Assembly (NCBI RefSeq): GCF_026810225.1
Contig: NZ_CP113865.1
Location: 845,001-909,000 of the forward strand
Direction of reading: 5' to 3'
Length of the DNA stretch: 64,000 nt
DNA from: Caldicellulosiruptor morganii
GTDB lineage: Bacteria; Bacillota; Thermoanaerobacteria; Caldicellulosiruptorales; Caldicellulosiruptoraceae
Shown here: positions 47,026 through 55,787 of the stretch, in pieces
How positions within the stretch are numbered: the first letter of the stretch is position 1
How the letters are laid out: each line of letters opens with the position of its first letter
The notes under the pieces: generated by a model
The model's input: the letters and a program-made list of their open reading frames with translations, nothing else
What the model was told of the DNA's origin: nothing
Database searches by the model: none
Translations under genes and position numbers: made by a program

Positions 47026-48948
47026 GTGAATGAGCTAAGTAAAGACCCCATGTTTGAAATATTTATTTCTGAAGCAAGAGAAATTATAAATGGTTTGGAA
47101 AAGATATTTATAGAACTAAAGGAAGGAAATGTTGAGGAAAAGTTTGCTATTGAAGAAGCATTGAGATTGCTGCATACCTTGAAAGGTTCATCGGCTATGA
47201 TGGGTTATCAGGATATTTCAAAAATCTGTCACAAATTAGAAGATATATTTGTTAATTTAAAATCAACCAGTATTTCAACGAAAAATATTGACAAATTCAT
47301 ATTATATATGTTAAAAATTACTGATTTTTTAAACTCCCAGATTGTTTCAATTGAAAATATGTTACCGCTGTCTTCCTATGAAGATATTGAAAATGTTTTA
47401 TTGGAGTTAGAAAGCGCTTTGCTGCAAGAACCAGAAGATATCAATAATGAAAAGGGCAAAAAATATTTGATTGTTTTGTGCTTTGAAGATGGCTGGGAAA
47501 TGGAAAATTTACGTGCATTTTTGATTGTTCAGAAGCTAAAAGAATATGTAAATGTTTTAGAATATTTCCCACCCAATATAGAGACTGATACTTCAACTGC
47601 TGAAACTATAAAAAGAGAAGGTTTTAAAATACTAATTGAGACCTCAATTAGTAAAGAAGATATTTTATGTCTTTTCAATGATTTTGCATGGGTTAAAAGT
47701 ATCAAGATAGAAGAAAAAATGGAAAATGAAAAGAACATTTTTGAAAAGAACAATGAAAGAGAGGAGAACTGTGCAAAGAGTGTATCTGCAGCAGGACGAC
47801 TTATCAATGTCAATATTGAAAAGGTAGATAAATTGGTTGATTTAATTGGCGAAATGGTTGTGACGTTTTCTATGTTAACTCAACATCCAGATATCGAAAA
47901 GATAAAGACTGAAAGTTTTAAAAGCATAGCCCTGCAGATGTCAAAACTCATACGGGACATACAGGAAATAGCTATGTCCATGAGAATGGTGCCTCTTTCC
48001 AGTACCTTTCAAAAACTAAAAAGAATTGTAGTTGAAATGTCTGCAAAGCTAAACAAACAGGTTGAGGTGCATATAAGTGGTGAAGAAACAGAACTTGACA
48101 AGACTTTAATTGAGCATTTGACCGACCCTCTGATTCACTTAATCAGGAATGCAGTTGATCATGGTATAGAAGAAAAAGATGAGCGGCTAAAGAAAGGGAA
48201 AACACCTCATGGTAATATCTATATAAGTGCTAAAAATAGTGGTTCTGATGTTTTAATAACCATTGAAGATGATGGCAGAGGTCTTGACAGATCAAAGATT
48301 ATAAAAAAGGCTCTGGAAAGAGGACTTATTTCTGAAGAAAATGATGTAGATGAACAGCTTGTATATGACCTAATATTTCATACAGGTTTTTCTACAAAAG
48401 AAGAAGCAACAGAGTATTCGGGCAGAGGAGTTGGGCTTGACATTGTAAAGAGTAATGTTCAGAAAATAGATGGCACAGTATTTGTGGACTCTCAAAAAGA
48501 TACAGGAACCAGATTTACCATTAGAATTCCACTTACACTGGCTATTATTGATGGGATGCTTGTGAAAGTAAATGAACAGATATTTGTTTTACCTCTGTCC
48601 AATGTTATAGAAACATTTAAGGTTGAAAAAGAAGATATAATTGCTGAAGGGGATTATCAGTTTATATACAAAAGAGGAGCTTGCTATAAAGTTATTGACC
48701 TGCGAAAGGTTTTTTATAGTAAAGAAGCTCTGGAGGACCAAAGAACATTTTATATAGGAGTTCAGGTAGGCAGTAGCAATAAAATGGCAGTGCTACTGGT
48801 AGATGAGATGGTTTCTCAGCAGCAGGTTGTTATAAAGTCGCTGCCTCAGATTGTTGACAGAATAAAAGGAATTTCAGGATGCACGCTTTTAGGAAATGGT
48901 GGTATTGCTATGATTTTAGACGTTGATAGCTTGATAGAAAGGTGGTGA
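47026..48948 (+). CDS. cheA: Chemotaxis histidine kinase CheA
   Basis: 640 residues, GTG start. The Hpt domain has the phospho-His in LLHTLKGSSAMMG at about 49. A divergent P2-like region lies at about 145-240, then the dimerisation helix pair (EKVDKLVDLIGEMVVTFSML region, 265-325). The ATPase has N box HLIRNAVDHGIEEKDERL and G boxes (EDDGRGLD, GRGVGLDIVKSNV). The CheW-like domain begins near 505. It autophosphorylates and passes phosphate to CheY. It overlaps nothing; cheW starts 6 bases after its stop. Confidence 0.95.
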   Translation: MNELSKDPMFEIFISEAREIINGLEKIFIELKEGNVEEKFAIEEALRLLHTLKGSSAMMGYQDISKICHKLEDIFVNLKSTSISTKNIDKFILYMLKITDFLNSQIVSIENMLPLSSYEDIENVLLELESALLQEPEDINNEKGKKYLIVLCFEDGWEMENLRAFLIVQKLKEYVNVLEYFPPNIETDTSTAETIKREGFKILIETSISKEDILCLFNDFAWVKSIKIEEKMENEKNIFEKNNEREENCAKSVSAAGRLINVNIEKVDKLVDLIGEMVVTFSMLTQHPDIEKIKTESFKSIALQMSKLIRDIQEIAMSMRMVPLSSTFQKLKRIVVEMSAKLNKQVEVHISGEETELDKTLIEHLTDPLIHLIRNAVDHGIEEKDERLKKGKTPHGNIYISAKNSGSDVLITIEDDGRGLDRSKIIKKALERGLISEENDVDEQLVYDLIFHTGFSTKEEATEYSGRGVGLDIVKSNVQKIDGTVFVDSQKDTGTRFTIRIPLTLAIIDGMLVKVNEQIFVLPLSNVIETFKVEKEDIIAEGDYQFIYKRGACYKVIDLRKVFYSKEALEDQRTFYIGVQVGSSNKMAVLLVDEMVSQQQVVIKSLPQIVDRIKGISGCTLLGNGGIAMILDVDSLIERW

Positions 48949-48953
48949 GAATT

Positions 48954-49436
48954 ATGCAGGACAGAGTAATAAATGAAAGCTTAGAGGAATTGGAAGAGGG
49001 TATGAAGGATAGATACCTTATTTTTACAGTAGATAACCAGTACTATGGGATAGAAATAAAATATGTGATAGAGATTGTAGGGCTTTTACCCATTACTTAT
49101 CTGCCTCATCAGCGGGACTACATCAGAGGAATTGTCAATTTAAGAGGTAAGATAATACCTGTAATTGATGCGAGAATAAGGCTTGGGAAAGTATATAAAG
49201 AATATCAAGAAAGAACATGTATAATTGTTGTTAGCATAAATGGTTTTCAGGTTGGAATTATTGTTGATTATGTTAATGAGGTTGCGATTATAAAAGAGGA
49301 GGAGATTACATCTCTTCCGGAAGTGGAAAGACAGGATGATAAAAGATTTGTAAAGGGTGTAGCAAATTCCTCTGGAAGACTAATTCTTCTGCTGGATTGT
49401 GAAAAGTTTGTAAGCCCCGAAAAGATTGAACTTTAA
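48954..49436 (+). CDS. cheW: Chemotaxis coupling protein CheW
   Basis: 160 residues. The start is ATG 48954 after GGTGGTGAG; an in-frame GTG at 48942 overlaps the end of cheA. It is a single SH3-like CheW domain with [22 protein letters not shown] and [21 protein letters not shown] (marker [15 protein letters not shown]). It links CheA to chemoreceptors. Located between cheA and an MCP gene. Confidence 0.95.
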   Translation: MQDRVINESLEELEEGMKDRYLIFTVDNQYYGIEIKYVIEIVGLLPITYLPHQRDYIRGIVNLRGKIIPVIDARIRLGKVYKEYQERTCIIVVSINGFQVGIIVDYVNEVAIIKEEEITSLPEVERQDDKRFVKGVANSSGRLILLLDCEKFVSPEKIEL

Positions 49437-49461
49437 AAATAAAAAGAAAGGGAGTGGGAAT

Positions 49462-51012
49462 ATGAAGTTTTTTAAGAATATGAGAATTTCATTAAAGATT
49501 TTATCAGGATTCTTTATAATTTTGGTTCTATTCTCTATTATGGGGATTATAGCAATAAATAGCTTGAACAAAATTCATGACGAATTTGATACTATGTATG
49601 AAAATAATGTAAAGGCGTTTATGTATATAAGTGAAGTACTGAACGGATTTCAAAGGCAGAGAGTAAATTATAGAAATGTTTTACTTTCTCGAAATGCAAG
49701 TGAAATGCAGTCTTATATTCAAAGAACAGGCGAAATAACCAATCTTTACAAGTCAAGCTTACAGGAGTTTTCAAAGATAATAAGAGAAAGGGATATTTTA
49801 GATGAATATCAGAAGCTTGAAAGTTATCTTGTCCAGTACGATCAGCTTACAAATCAAATATTGGAACTTGCCAGGACAGACAAAAAGGCTGCAATTGACC
49901 TTTTGTTTGCGCAAAGTTCAGCTCAACTTGTAGCAGATGTTCAGAATTCAATAAACAATTTATACAACCTGGAACGCAAATACATTGAAAAGTTGAATAA
50001 AGATGCTTCTCAGTTGGCATCTCAAACCAGAGCTTTGCTAATAGTTGTAATTGTTGTGTCAATAGTTGCTGGAGTGATCCTGGCTTTACTTATCTCAAAT
50101 ATGATTAGCAAACCTTTGAACAAAATGGTTTTTGTTGCCGAAGCAATAGCAGATGGTGATTTGACAATTGAAATAGAGGATGATTCTAAGGATGAAATAG
50201 GGAAGCTGGCTGGTGCATTTAATAAAATGGTAAATGGTTTGAACCAGCTTATTTATGGGATTAAAACAGCTGCAGAGCAGGTTGCACTTGGAGCAAAACA
50301 ACTTTCTGACGCATCACAGAGTCTTGCACAGGGTGCAACAGAGCAAGCATCAGTTGTGGAGCAGCTTAATGCTTCTGTTGAAGAAGTTTCTGCTCAGACA
50401 AAGCAAAATGCTCAGAATGTTGAAGAAGCATCTAAGTTTGCCAACCAGATTAAGGAAGATGCAAAGACGGGAATGGAGCAGATGGAACATATGATGAAGG
50501 CAATGGAAGAAATTAGTTTAGCATCATCGAATATATCGAAAATCATAAAAACAATTGATGAGATAGCATTCCAGACAAATATACTGGCCTTAAACGCAGC
50601 GGTTGAAGCAGCAAGAGCAGGCAGTTACGGTAAAGGGTTTGCGGTTGTGGCTGAAGAAGTGAGGAATTTAGCAACGCGAAGTGCGAATGCTGCTAAAGAG
50701 ACAAGCAGCCTGATAGAATCCACTATAAAAAAGATAGAAGCAGGTGATGCTATCACAAAACAAACACACGCTTCTCTTGACAAGATTGCAAAGAGTATTG
50801 ACAGGATGGCAATGATTATGAACGATATTTCCTATTCTTCAAAAGAACAGTCAGAGGCAATAACACAGATTTCAGAAGGTATAAATCAGGTGGCAAATGT
50901 TGTGCAGAGCAATTCGGCAAATTCTCAGGAAACTGCTGCTGCCTCAGAAGAGCTTTACAGCCAGGCAGATACACTTAAAAGCCTTGTTGAAAGGTTTAAA
51001 ACAAAAGCATAA
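49462..51012 (+). CDS. Methyl-accepting chemotaxis protein with four-helix-bundle sensor
   Basis: 516 residues from ATG 49462 (GGGAGTGGG upstream). Membrane helix 1 spans about 12-34, and a periplasm-facing four-helix bundle sensor (4HB_MCP) about 35-185. Helix 2 lies at about 190-210, followed by HAMP ([20 protein letters not shown]) and a long signalling coiled coil. The CheA/CheW hairpin tip is [20 protein letters not shown]. The ligand is unknown. Last gene of the che group. Confidence 0.94.
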   Translation: MKFFKNMRISLKILSGFFIILVLFSIMGIIAINSLNKIHDEFDTMYENNVKAFMYISEVLNGFQRQRVNYRNVLLSRNASEMQSYIQRTGEITNLYKSSLQEFSKIIRERDILDEYQKLESYLVQYDQLTNQILELARTDKKAAIDLLFAQSSAQLVADVQNSINNLYNLERKYIEKLNKDASQLASQTRALLIVVIVVSIVAGVILALLISNMISKPLNKMVFVAEAIADGDLTIEIEDDSKDEIGKLAGAFNKMVNGLNQLIYGIKTAAEQVALGAKQLSDASQSLAQGATEQASVVEQLNASVEEVSAQTKQNAQNVEEASKFANQIKEDAKTGMEQMEHMMKAMEEISLASSNISKIIKTIDEIAFQTNILALNAAVEAARAGSYGKGFAVVAEEVRNLATRSANAAKETSSLIESTIKKIEAGDAITKQTHASLDKIAKSIDRMAMIMNDISYSSKEQSEAITQISEGINQVANVVQSNSANSQETAAASEELYSQADTLKSLVERFKTKA

Positions 51013-51040
51013 AAGGTGTTAAAATAACCTGTCCTGGTTT

Positions 51041-51078
51041 GAAAGGGCTGTTTACAAAAACAACAAAACAGCCCTTTC
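51041..51078 (+). terminator. Hairpin terminator after the MCP gene
   Basis: GAAAGGGCTGTTT and AAACAGCCCTTTC are perfectly complementary over 13 bp. The downstream tract ATTATTTTG is only moderately T-rich. Confidence 0.8.
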
Positions 51079-51177
51079 ATTATTTTGTATCGATACAAAT
51101 TGGTTAATTGGTTTTGATTTTTATTTTTCATAATAATAAAATTGTTGTTGAACAAAATTCTTTGTTGAGGTGAGAAT

Positions 51178-51732
51178 ATGGGACAAAAAACCAGGTTCTG
51201 GGTATTTTCAGGGTTGCTTGCTGCAGCTGTTTTTGTTCTGACATTTACAATTAAGATACCACTGCCAGCAGGCTATTTTAATATTGGTGATGTTATTATT
51301 ATGCTGGCGTCAATTTTGTTTGGCAAAGGGATTGGTTTTTTGGCTGGTTCTTTTGGTTCTGCTCTGGCAGATGTGACATCAGGGTATCTTATCTATGCTC
51401 CATTTACATTTATTGTTAAAGGTCTGGAAGGATATATTTGTGGTATTGTATTTGAAAGTTTAAAAAAAGATAAAAAAGAAATTCCTGGTTTTATTATCTC
51501 CAGCATTTTAAGTGGTATCTGGATGGCAGCGGGATATTTTCTATCTGAAGCTTTTGTATTAAAATATCTATCATCAGCATTAAATGTTAATAGAGACCTT
51601 CAATTTGGTTTGAAAACTGCGCTTGTGAATTTTCCTTTTAATCTACTTCAGGGAATTTTATCGGCAGTGATTACTATAATACTGGTATTTCCGCTGTATA
51701 GAAATAAATTTATCGGGAAGATGAGAATTTGA
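51178..51732 (+). CDS. ECF transporter S component, substrate unknown
   Basis: 184 residues, five to six membrane segments. The stretch FNIGDVIIMLASILFGKGIG followed by FLAGSFGSALADVTSGY is typical of ECF S components (riboflavin-type family PF07155, as I recall it). These bind a vitamin or metal and use a shared energising module (EcfA/A'/T) not in this window. GAGGTGAG precedes the ATG. No riboswitch could be recognised in the short upstream gap. Overlaps the next gene by 4 bases. Confidence 0.8.
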   Translation: MGQKTRFWVFSGLLAAAVFVLTFTIKIPLPAGYFNIGDVIIMLASILFGKGIGFLAGSFGSALADVTSGYLIYAPFTFIVKGLEGYICGIVFESLKKDKKEIPGFIISSILSGIWMAAGYFLSEAFVLKYLSSALNVNRDLQFGLKTALVNFPFNLLQGILSAVITIILVFPLYRNKFIGKMRI

Positions 51733-52481
51733 AGTATTTGAGATTTCCCCACCTGCCAGACAATAAAGTAACCCATGTTTTGATTGATAAAAGGGCATAT
51801 GATAAGACAGTATATCTATTAGAAGATTTGAAGATAAATATAATCTTTTGTGAAAAGTCAAATGACGTATATGAAGCCATATCTTCTCATCCAGATATAT
51901 TTTATTTTCATTATGAAAGTAATTTAATCTTTGCCGCTCCCAACTCACCAAAGAAGACTACCAGTGAACTTTTTAAGCTGGGGTTCAATATAATATTTGG
52001 TGAGAAAGGTATATCTAAAAAATATCCCGAGGATATTGGTTATAACCTGGCGAGAATTGATAAATACATCTTTCACAATTTCAGATTTACTGATAGAATT
52101 ATTTTAAATTATATAGAAAGAGATAACCTGAGAAAAATACATGTAAACCAGGGATATACAAAGTGTTCAATATTGATTGTAAGCAATAAGGCAATTATAA
52201 CCTCAGATAAAAAAATATACCAGAAAGCTATTGAAAATAACATGGATGCACTTTTGATAGTGCCCGGATTTATAAAATTGGAAGGGTTAAGCTATGGATT
52301 TATTGGTGGTTGTGGAGGACTGATTGACAGGGATGTTTTAATTTTCAATGGTGATATATCAAAACATCCGGATTATAGCAAAATCAAAGAGTTTCTAAAA
52401 AAACAAAAAGTTGAATGCTTGTGTGCAGAAGGTTTTGAGCTTTCAGATATAGGTTCAATCATTCCTTTGTGTCAGCAGTAA
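51729..52481 (+). CDS. DUF6873-like protein (putative guanidino-modifying-enzyme fold)
   Basis: 250 residues, TTG start overlapping the stop of the S-component gene. N-terminus MKYLRFPHLPDNKVTHVLID; central HVNQGYTKCSILIVSN; C-terminal GFIGGCGGLIDRDVLIFNG and GFELSDIGSIIPL. I recognise this as a conserved clostridial family described as DUF6873 with a GME (pentein-like) fold, from memory. The cysteines at GYTKC and GGCGG are candidate functional residues. Reaction unknown. Coupled to an ECF S component. Confidence 0.55.
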   Translation: MKYLRFPHLPDNKVTHVLIDKRAYDKTVYLLEDLKINIIFCEKSNDVYEAISSHPDIFYFHYESNLIFAAPNSPKKTTSELFKLGFNIIFGEKGISKKYPEDIGYNLARIDKYIFHNFRFTDRIILNYIERDNLRKIHVNQGYTKCSILIVSNKAIITSDKKIYQKAIENNMDALLIVPGFIKLEGLSYGFIGGCGGLIDRDVLIFNGDISKHPDYSKIKEFLKKQKVECLCAEGFELSDIGSIIPLCQQ

Positions 52482-52570
52482 CAAAAAGAACATACTTAAA
52501 AAGGTTTTTTGGGGGTATATTTATTATAGTCCCCTTTCTCAGAGAAATTATTTGTTGGGATGTGGTAAGT

Positions 52571-53464
52571 GTGCAAATATTGAGTTTGGGAGTGGCAGAG
52601 GATCCTTTATTTGTATATAGCAGCTTGAAGAAGCAGCTTGGAGAAATTGAAAGTTTAAAAGCTCTTTCGATAGAGCAAAGACAAAGTGGCAAAATAACTT
52701 TTTATGGAATATTTTTAAGTGATGAGGAAATAAAGAAAAACCTTGATTTGCACACATATGAAAGAATAAGATATTTTATTGCAGCGGCAATATGCAATGT
52801 GATAATTGAATATACCCGGGAAAGGCTTATTGATAAGTTAATAGAGGAGAATTACTATTTTTTAGATAGAATAGAAAGAGAAAAGATCCTATGTGAAAGC
52901 AAAAAAAGGGTAAGTGAGATAATTGAAAGCAATGGCTTTTCAAATGTGAAGTATGAGATAATAAAAAAAATTTTGGAGTTTCTTGATTCTAATTTTGAGT
53001 TCAATTTTGAAGGCTTTTTAACTTTCAGGTTAAAAGACTATCTAAAAGTTATTAAAGATGTAATTGAAGATGTAGCAAGTAAATACTTTTTTGAAAGAGA
53101 ATATATTCAATTTGTAAATCTTTTAAAATATTTTGTCAGTCTTCAGAATACAAAAATAGATTTAATTCACATCCTGCCAGATGAAAAAGCATATATCCTG
53201 TATGACCGGGAATTTAAAGAGATAAGAGATGAATTTTTTGAGATGCTATCTAAGAATTTGAAGTTGAATCTGGCTAAGGAAGATGTTTTGCTCAGCAGGC
53301 TTATTTCTCTTTCACCGCAGCAGATTATCTTTCATGAACATGGTTATACAGACTTTTCACGGGATATTCTGGATTTGCTTTCTCTTATATTCGAAGATAG
53401 AATTTGCTTTTGCAGGGAATGTGATATTAAAATTTCAAATCCTTTGCCCAAAAGTGAGGATTAA
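52571..53464 (+). CDS. YtxC-like putative sporulation protein
   Basis: About 297 residues. The frame is open from 52469, but the upstream part would overlap the previous gene and is not family-like, so a GTG at 52562 or 52571 is favoured (GGGATGTGG upstream); the start is uncertain. Mostly helical, with YERIRYFIAAAICNVIIEYTR (marker AAAICNVIIEYTRERLI) and FLTFRLKDYLKVIKDVIEDV, a pattern known in YtxC proteins. The stop codon lies in the loop of its own terminator. Biochemical role is not known. Confidence 0.6.
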   Translation: MQILSLGVAEDPLFVYSSLKKQLGEIESLKALSIEQRQSGKITFYGIFLSDEEIKKNLDLHTYERIRYFIAAAICNVIIEYTRERLIDKLIEENYYFLDRIEREKILCESKKRVSEIIESNGFSNVKYEIIKKILEFLDSNFEFNFEGFLTFRLKDYLKVIKDVIEDVASKYFFEREYIQFVNLLKYFVSLQNTKIDLIHILPDEKAYILYDREFKEIRDEFFEMLSKNLKLNLAKEDVLLSRLISLSPQQIIFHEHGYTDFSRDILDLLSLIFEDRICFCRECDIKISNPLPKSED

Positions 53465-53479
53465 CTCCTCACTTTTTTG
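53450..53479 (+). terminator. Intrinsic terminator overlapping the ytxC-like stop codon
   Basis: AAAAGTGAGGA and TCCTCACTTTTTT form a stem with TTAAC as loop. The TAA stop is within the loop. Confidence 0.85.
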
Positions 53480-53498
53480 CTTTTTAAAAAAGATCAAG

Positions 53499-53527
53499 TT
53501 TACTTCAGCTATTTAAAGTGATATAAT
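53499..53527 (+). promoter_or_regulatory. Promoter of the yerC-like gene
   Basis: TTTACT (53499-53504) and TATAAT (53522-53527) with a 17-base spacer, directly after the previous terminator and 39 bases before the ATG. Confidence 0.75.
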
Positions 53528-53565
53528 TTTGAAGGAATCTCCTCAAAAGAGGTGTAGAAAGTAGC

Positions 53566-53877
53566 ATGAATCAAAAGCTTAAAAATGAAATGACAGACCA
53601 TCTTTTTGAGGCAATACTTACGCTAAAGTCAATAGATGAATGTTATAATTTCTTTGAAGACCTGTGTACTGTAAAAGAGATACAGGAGCTTTCACAGAGA
53701 TTTGAAGTGGCAAAATTATTGTTTGAAGGAGCAAAATATAGCGAAATAACCCAGAAAACAGGTGCTTCACCTGCAACTATAAGTAGAGTAAATAGATGCT
53801 TGCATTATGGAGCAGATGGATATAAAACTGTATTGGAAAGAATGAAACAAAAAAACAGATTGGATGAGAAAAAGTGA
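53566..53877 (+). CDS. TrpR-like regulator of the YerC/YecD family
   Basis: 103 residues. FEDLCTVKEIQELSQRFEVAKLL is the conserved block (marker CTVKEIQELSQRFEVA), followed by a helix-turn-helix of TrpR type (YSEITQKTGASPATISRVNRC, marker TGASPATISRV). The family is common in Firmicutes, with no agreed target. Its stop overlaps the GTG start of the next gene by 4 bases. Confidence 0.85.
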   Translation: MNQKLKNEMTDHLFEAILTLKSIDECYNFFEDLCTVKEIQELSQRFEVAKLLFEGAKYSEITQKTGASPATISRVNRCLHYGADGYKTVLERMKQKNRLDEKK

Positions 53878-54984
53878 TTGAGCTTTTTATTGCTATGCCT
53901 TTGGGAGTTGAGGGAATTACAAAAGAAGAACTAATAAGATTGGGATATAAAAACTTGAAAGTTGAAAATGGGAAGATATTTTTAGAAGCAGAGCTTAAAA
54001 GTATTCCAAATCTTAACATAAATTTAAGGTCTGCAAACAGAGTTTTTGTTGTTCTTAAAAAATTCAAAGCTGAGACTTTTGATGAGCTCTTTGAAGGTAT
54101 TTATGACTTTGAATGGCATAATATCATTCCTGAAAATGGGAAGATATTGGTAACAGGCAGGTCAGAAAATTCAAAGCTTTTCAGTATAAGGAGCTGTCAG
54201 TCAATAACAAAAAAAAGCTATAATTGAAAGATTAAAGAAAAACTATAATTTATCGTGGTTTGAAGAGACAGGTAATCTTTATAAAATTGAGATTGCTCTT
54301 TTGAATGATACAGCATATGTACTTTTTGATACAACTGGAGAGTCTCTTCATAAAAGAGGGTATAGAAAGCTCAAGACGGTTGCTCCTCTGAAAGAGAATA
54401 TAGCAGCTTCAATGGTTATTTTGAGCAGATGGATACCTCAACAGGAGGTTTTATGGGACCCATTTTGTGGTTCCGGAACAATTCCCATCGAGGCAGCCAT
54501 GGTTGCTAAAAATGTTGCACCAGGGCTAAATAGGACTTTTTTGGCCGAGCAAAATGGTTTTGTTTCCCAGGATTTGTGGAATAAAGCCCGGCTTGAGGCC
54601 ATTGAAAGAATTGATTACAGAGCTCGGTTTGAGATTCTGGCTTCTGACATTGACCAGAATGCAATTCAAATTGCAAAAGAAAATGCAAAAAATGCAGGAC
54701 TGAAAGCGGATATAAAATTCTTCAAAGCTGACGCTCGAAAAATTAAAAGACCTGCTGAAAAAGGAATAATTATTACAAATCCACCTTATGGAGAGCGAAT
54801 AGGAAATAAAGACATCTTCAATCTATACAGAGATTTCGGAGAGTGTTTGAAAGATTTTAAAAACTGGAGATTTTTTATTTTATCAGGTTACGAGAAATTT
54901 GAAAAAGCGTTTGGCAGAAAGGCAAATAAAAATAGGAAGCTCTACAATGGGAAGATTAAAACTTATCTTTATTTTTACTTTTAA
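53874..54984 (+). pseudogene. THUMP-domain 23S rRNA methyltransferase (RlmL/YpsC-like), frameshifted
   Basis: Two adjoining frames together make one gene of about 369 residues. The first (53874-54227, GTG start) holds the ferredoxin-like/THUMP domain (IAMPLGVEGITKEELIRLG). The second, open from before 54217, holds the methyltransferase with LWDPFCGSGTIPIEAAMVAK and the catalytic IITNPPYGERIG. The break is at a run of eight A at 54209-54216: with seven A the frame reads SITKKAIIERLKKNYNL without a stop. It could be a real mutation, a sequencing error, or a site of polymerase slippage. Intact relatives methylate guanine N2 of 23S rRNA. Confidence 0.82.
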
Positions 54985-55034
54985 CTGTGATAGAATTAAA
55001 AAAGCTATAAAAGTTAAAGGAGTGCAGAGCCGGG

Positions 55035-55592
55035 ATGAGTGATAGTAACAATATGCTGGAACTGGTAGTAACTTCCCTGCAGACTTTAAATGCAACCTTT
55101 GAGAATATGGCAAAAAGACTTGAGGGTGTTGAAAAAAAGATAGAAAGTGTTGAAAAACGGTTAGAAAGCGTTGAAGGACAGCTTCAAGGCATAGGCAAAA
55201 GATTGGATAATATGGAAAAGCGACTTGACCGGTTAGAGCAAAGACTGGATAGAGTAGAGCAAAGGCTTGATCTGGTTGAGCAAAGGCTTGATAGAGTAGA
55301 ACAGAGATTGGATATGGTGGAACAAAGATTGGATAGTCTCGAAATGAGAGTGACAAGATTAGAAGATGAAGTTGGAGAACTAAAAGACAATGTAAAGGAA
55401 CTTAACAGAAGGATGAATGCAGTGTATGATCAGGTTGCCTTCTTAACAGAATTCAGGACTGAAGTTTTAATGTTTAGAGATGAGACAAATAAGAAGCTTG
55501 AAAAAGTTACCAAAGAGCAGGAAGCAATAAAAGACTGGATCAAAGACCAGGAGCTTGAAATAAGGACCTTAAAACTTGCCCAAAACCAGTAA
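55035..55592 (+). CDS. Heptad-repeat coiled-coil protein
   Basis: 185 residues, charged and almost wholly helical. From about residue 30 to 115 it is built of seven-residue units such as RLDRVEQ and RLDMVEQ (about ten copies with small changes), encoded by 21-base DNA repeats. This predicts a long parallel coiled coil. No signal peptide or catalytic motif. Similar proteins occur in many clostridia and vary in repeat number. Preceded by AAAGGAGTG, followed by a terminator and then the IS. Function unknown. Confidence 0.7.
   Translation: MSDSNNMLELVVTSLQTLNATFENMAKRLEGVEKKIESVEKRLESVEGQLQGIGKRLDNMEKRLDRLEQRLDRVEQRLDLVEQRLDRVEQRLDMVEQRLDSLEMRVTRLEDEVGELKDNVKELNRRMNAVYDQVAFLTEFRTEVLMFRDETNKKLEKVTKEQEAIKDWIKDQELEIRTLKLAQNQ
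55131..55350 (+). repeat. Degenerate 21-base tandem repeats inside the coiled-coil gene
   Basis: Units resembling GAGCAAAGGCTTGATAGAGTA recur every 21 bases without breaking the frame, each encoding one heptad. Copies differ mainly at third positions. This is a coding repeat, not an array with spacers. Confidence 0.8.
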
Positions 55593-55620
55593 AAACTGGG
55601 TTTACATAGAGATAAAAAGA

Positions 55621-55653
55621 GGCTGCTATAGTATAGCAGCCCTTTATATTTTT
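55621..55653 (+). terminator. Terminator of the coiled-coil gene, with the IS target site in its T-tract
   Basis: GGCTGCTATA and TATAGCAGCC form a 10-bp stem with a one-base centre, followed by CTTTATATTTTTA. The 8-base target duplication of the IS is the end of this tract. Confidence 0.8.
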
Positions 55654-55654
55654 A
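55647..55654. repeat. Left target-site duplication of the IS
   Basis: TATTTTTA, identical to 57140-57147 on the other side of the element. Confidence 0.9.
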
Positions 55655-55698
55655 GGCTCTATAATAAATATTGGGGTGGGTAAAAAGGAAAAAATATA

Positions 55699-55787
55699 GC
55701 ACTTATTCTGAATGCCTGCTATAATAAAAACTGTTTTATGACAAAAAAAAAACACTCAAAAAGAAAGGAGGCATCCAGAATAAGTGC
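55699..55787 (+). promoter_or_regulatory. Inverted repeat masking the transposase ribosome site and start codon
   Basis: GCACTTATTCTGAATGCC (55699-55716) pairs with GGCATCCAGAATAAGTGC (55770-55787) at 17 of 18 positions. The 3' arm covers the end of AGGAGG and the GTG start at 55784. In mRNA begun outside the element the hairpin should hide the start. TATAAT at 55720-55725 lies in the loop, so a transcript begun inside would lack the left arm. Confidence 0.65.

Noticed and set aside
51079..51177. Vitamin riboswitch before the ECF S component
   Set aside because: The gap is about 100 AT-rich bases with no conserved riboswitch core I could recognise.
53874..54227. Stand-alone THUMP-like protein
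   Set aside because: The reading continues into a matching methyltransferase after one base is removed from an A-run, so it is half of one gene.
55131..55350. Regular repeats resembling a CRISPR or minisatellite
   Set aside because: The 21-base units are adjacent with no spacers and keep an open frame encoding heptads. It is a coiled-coil coding repeat.
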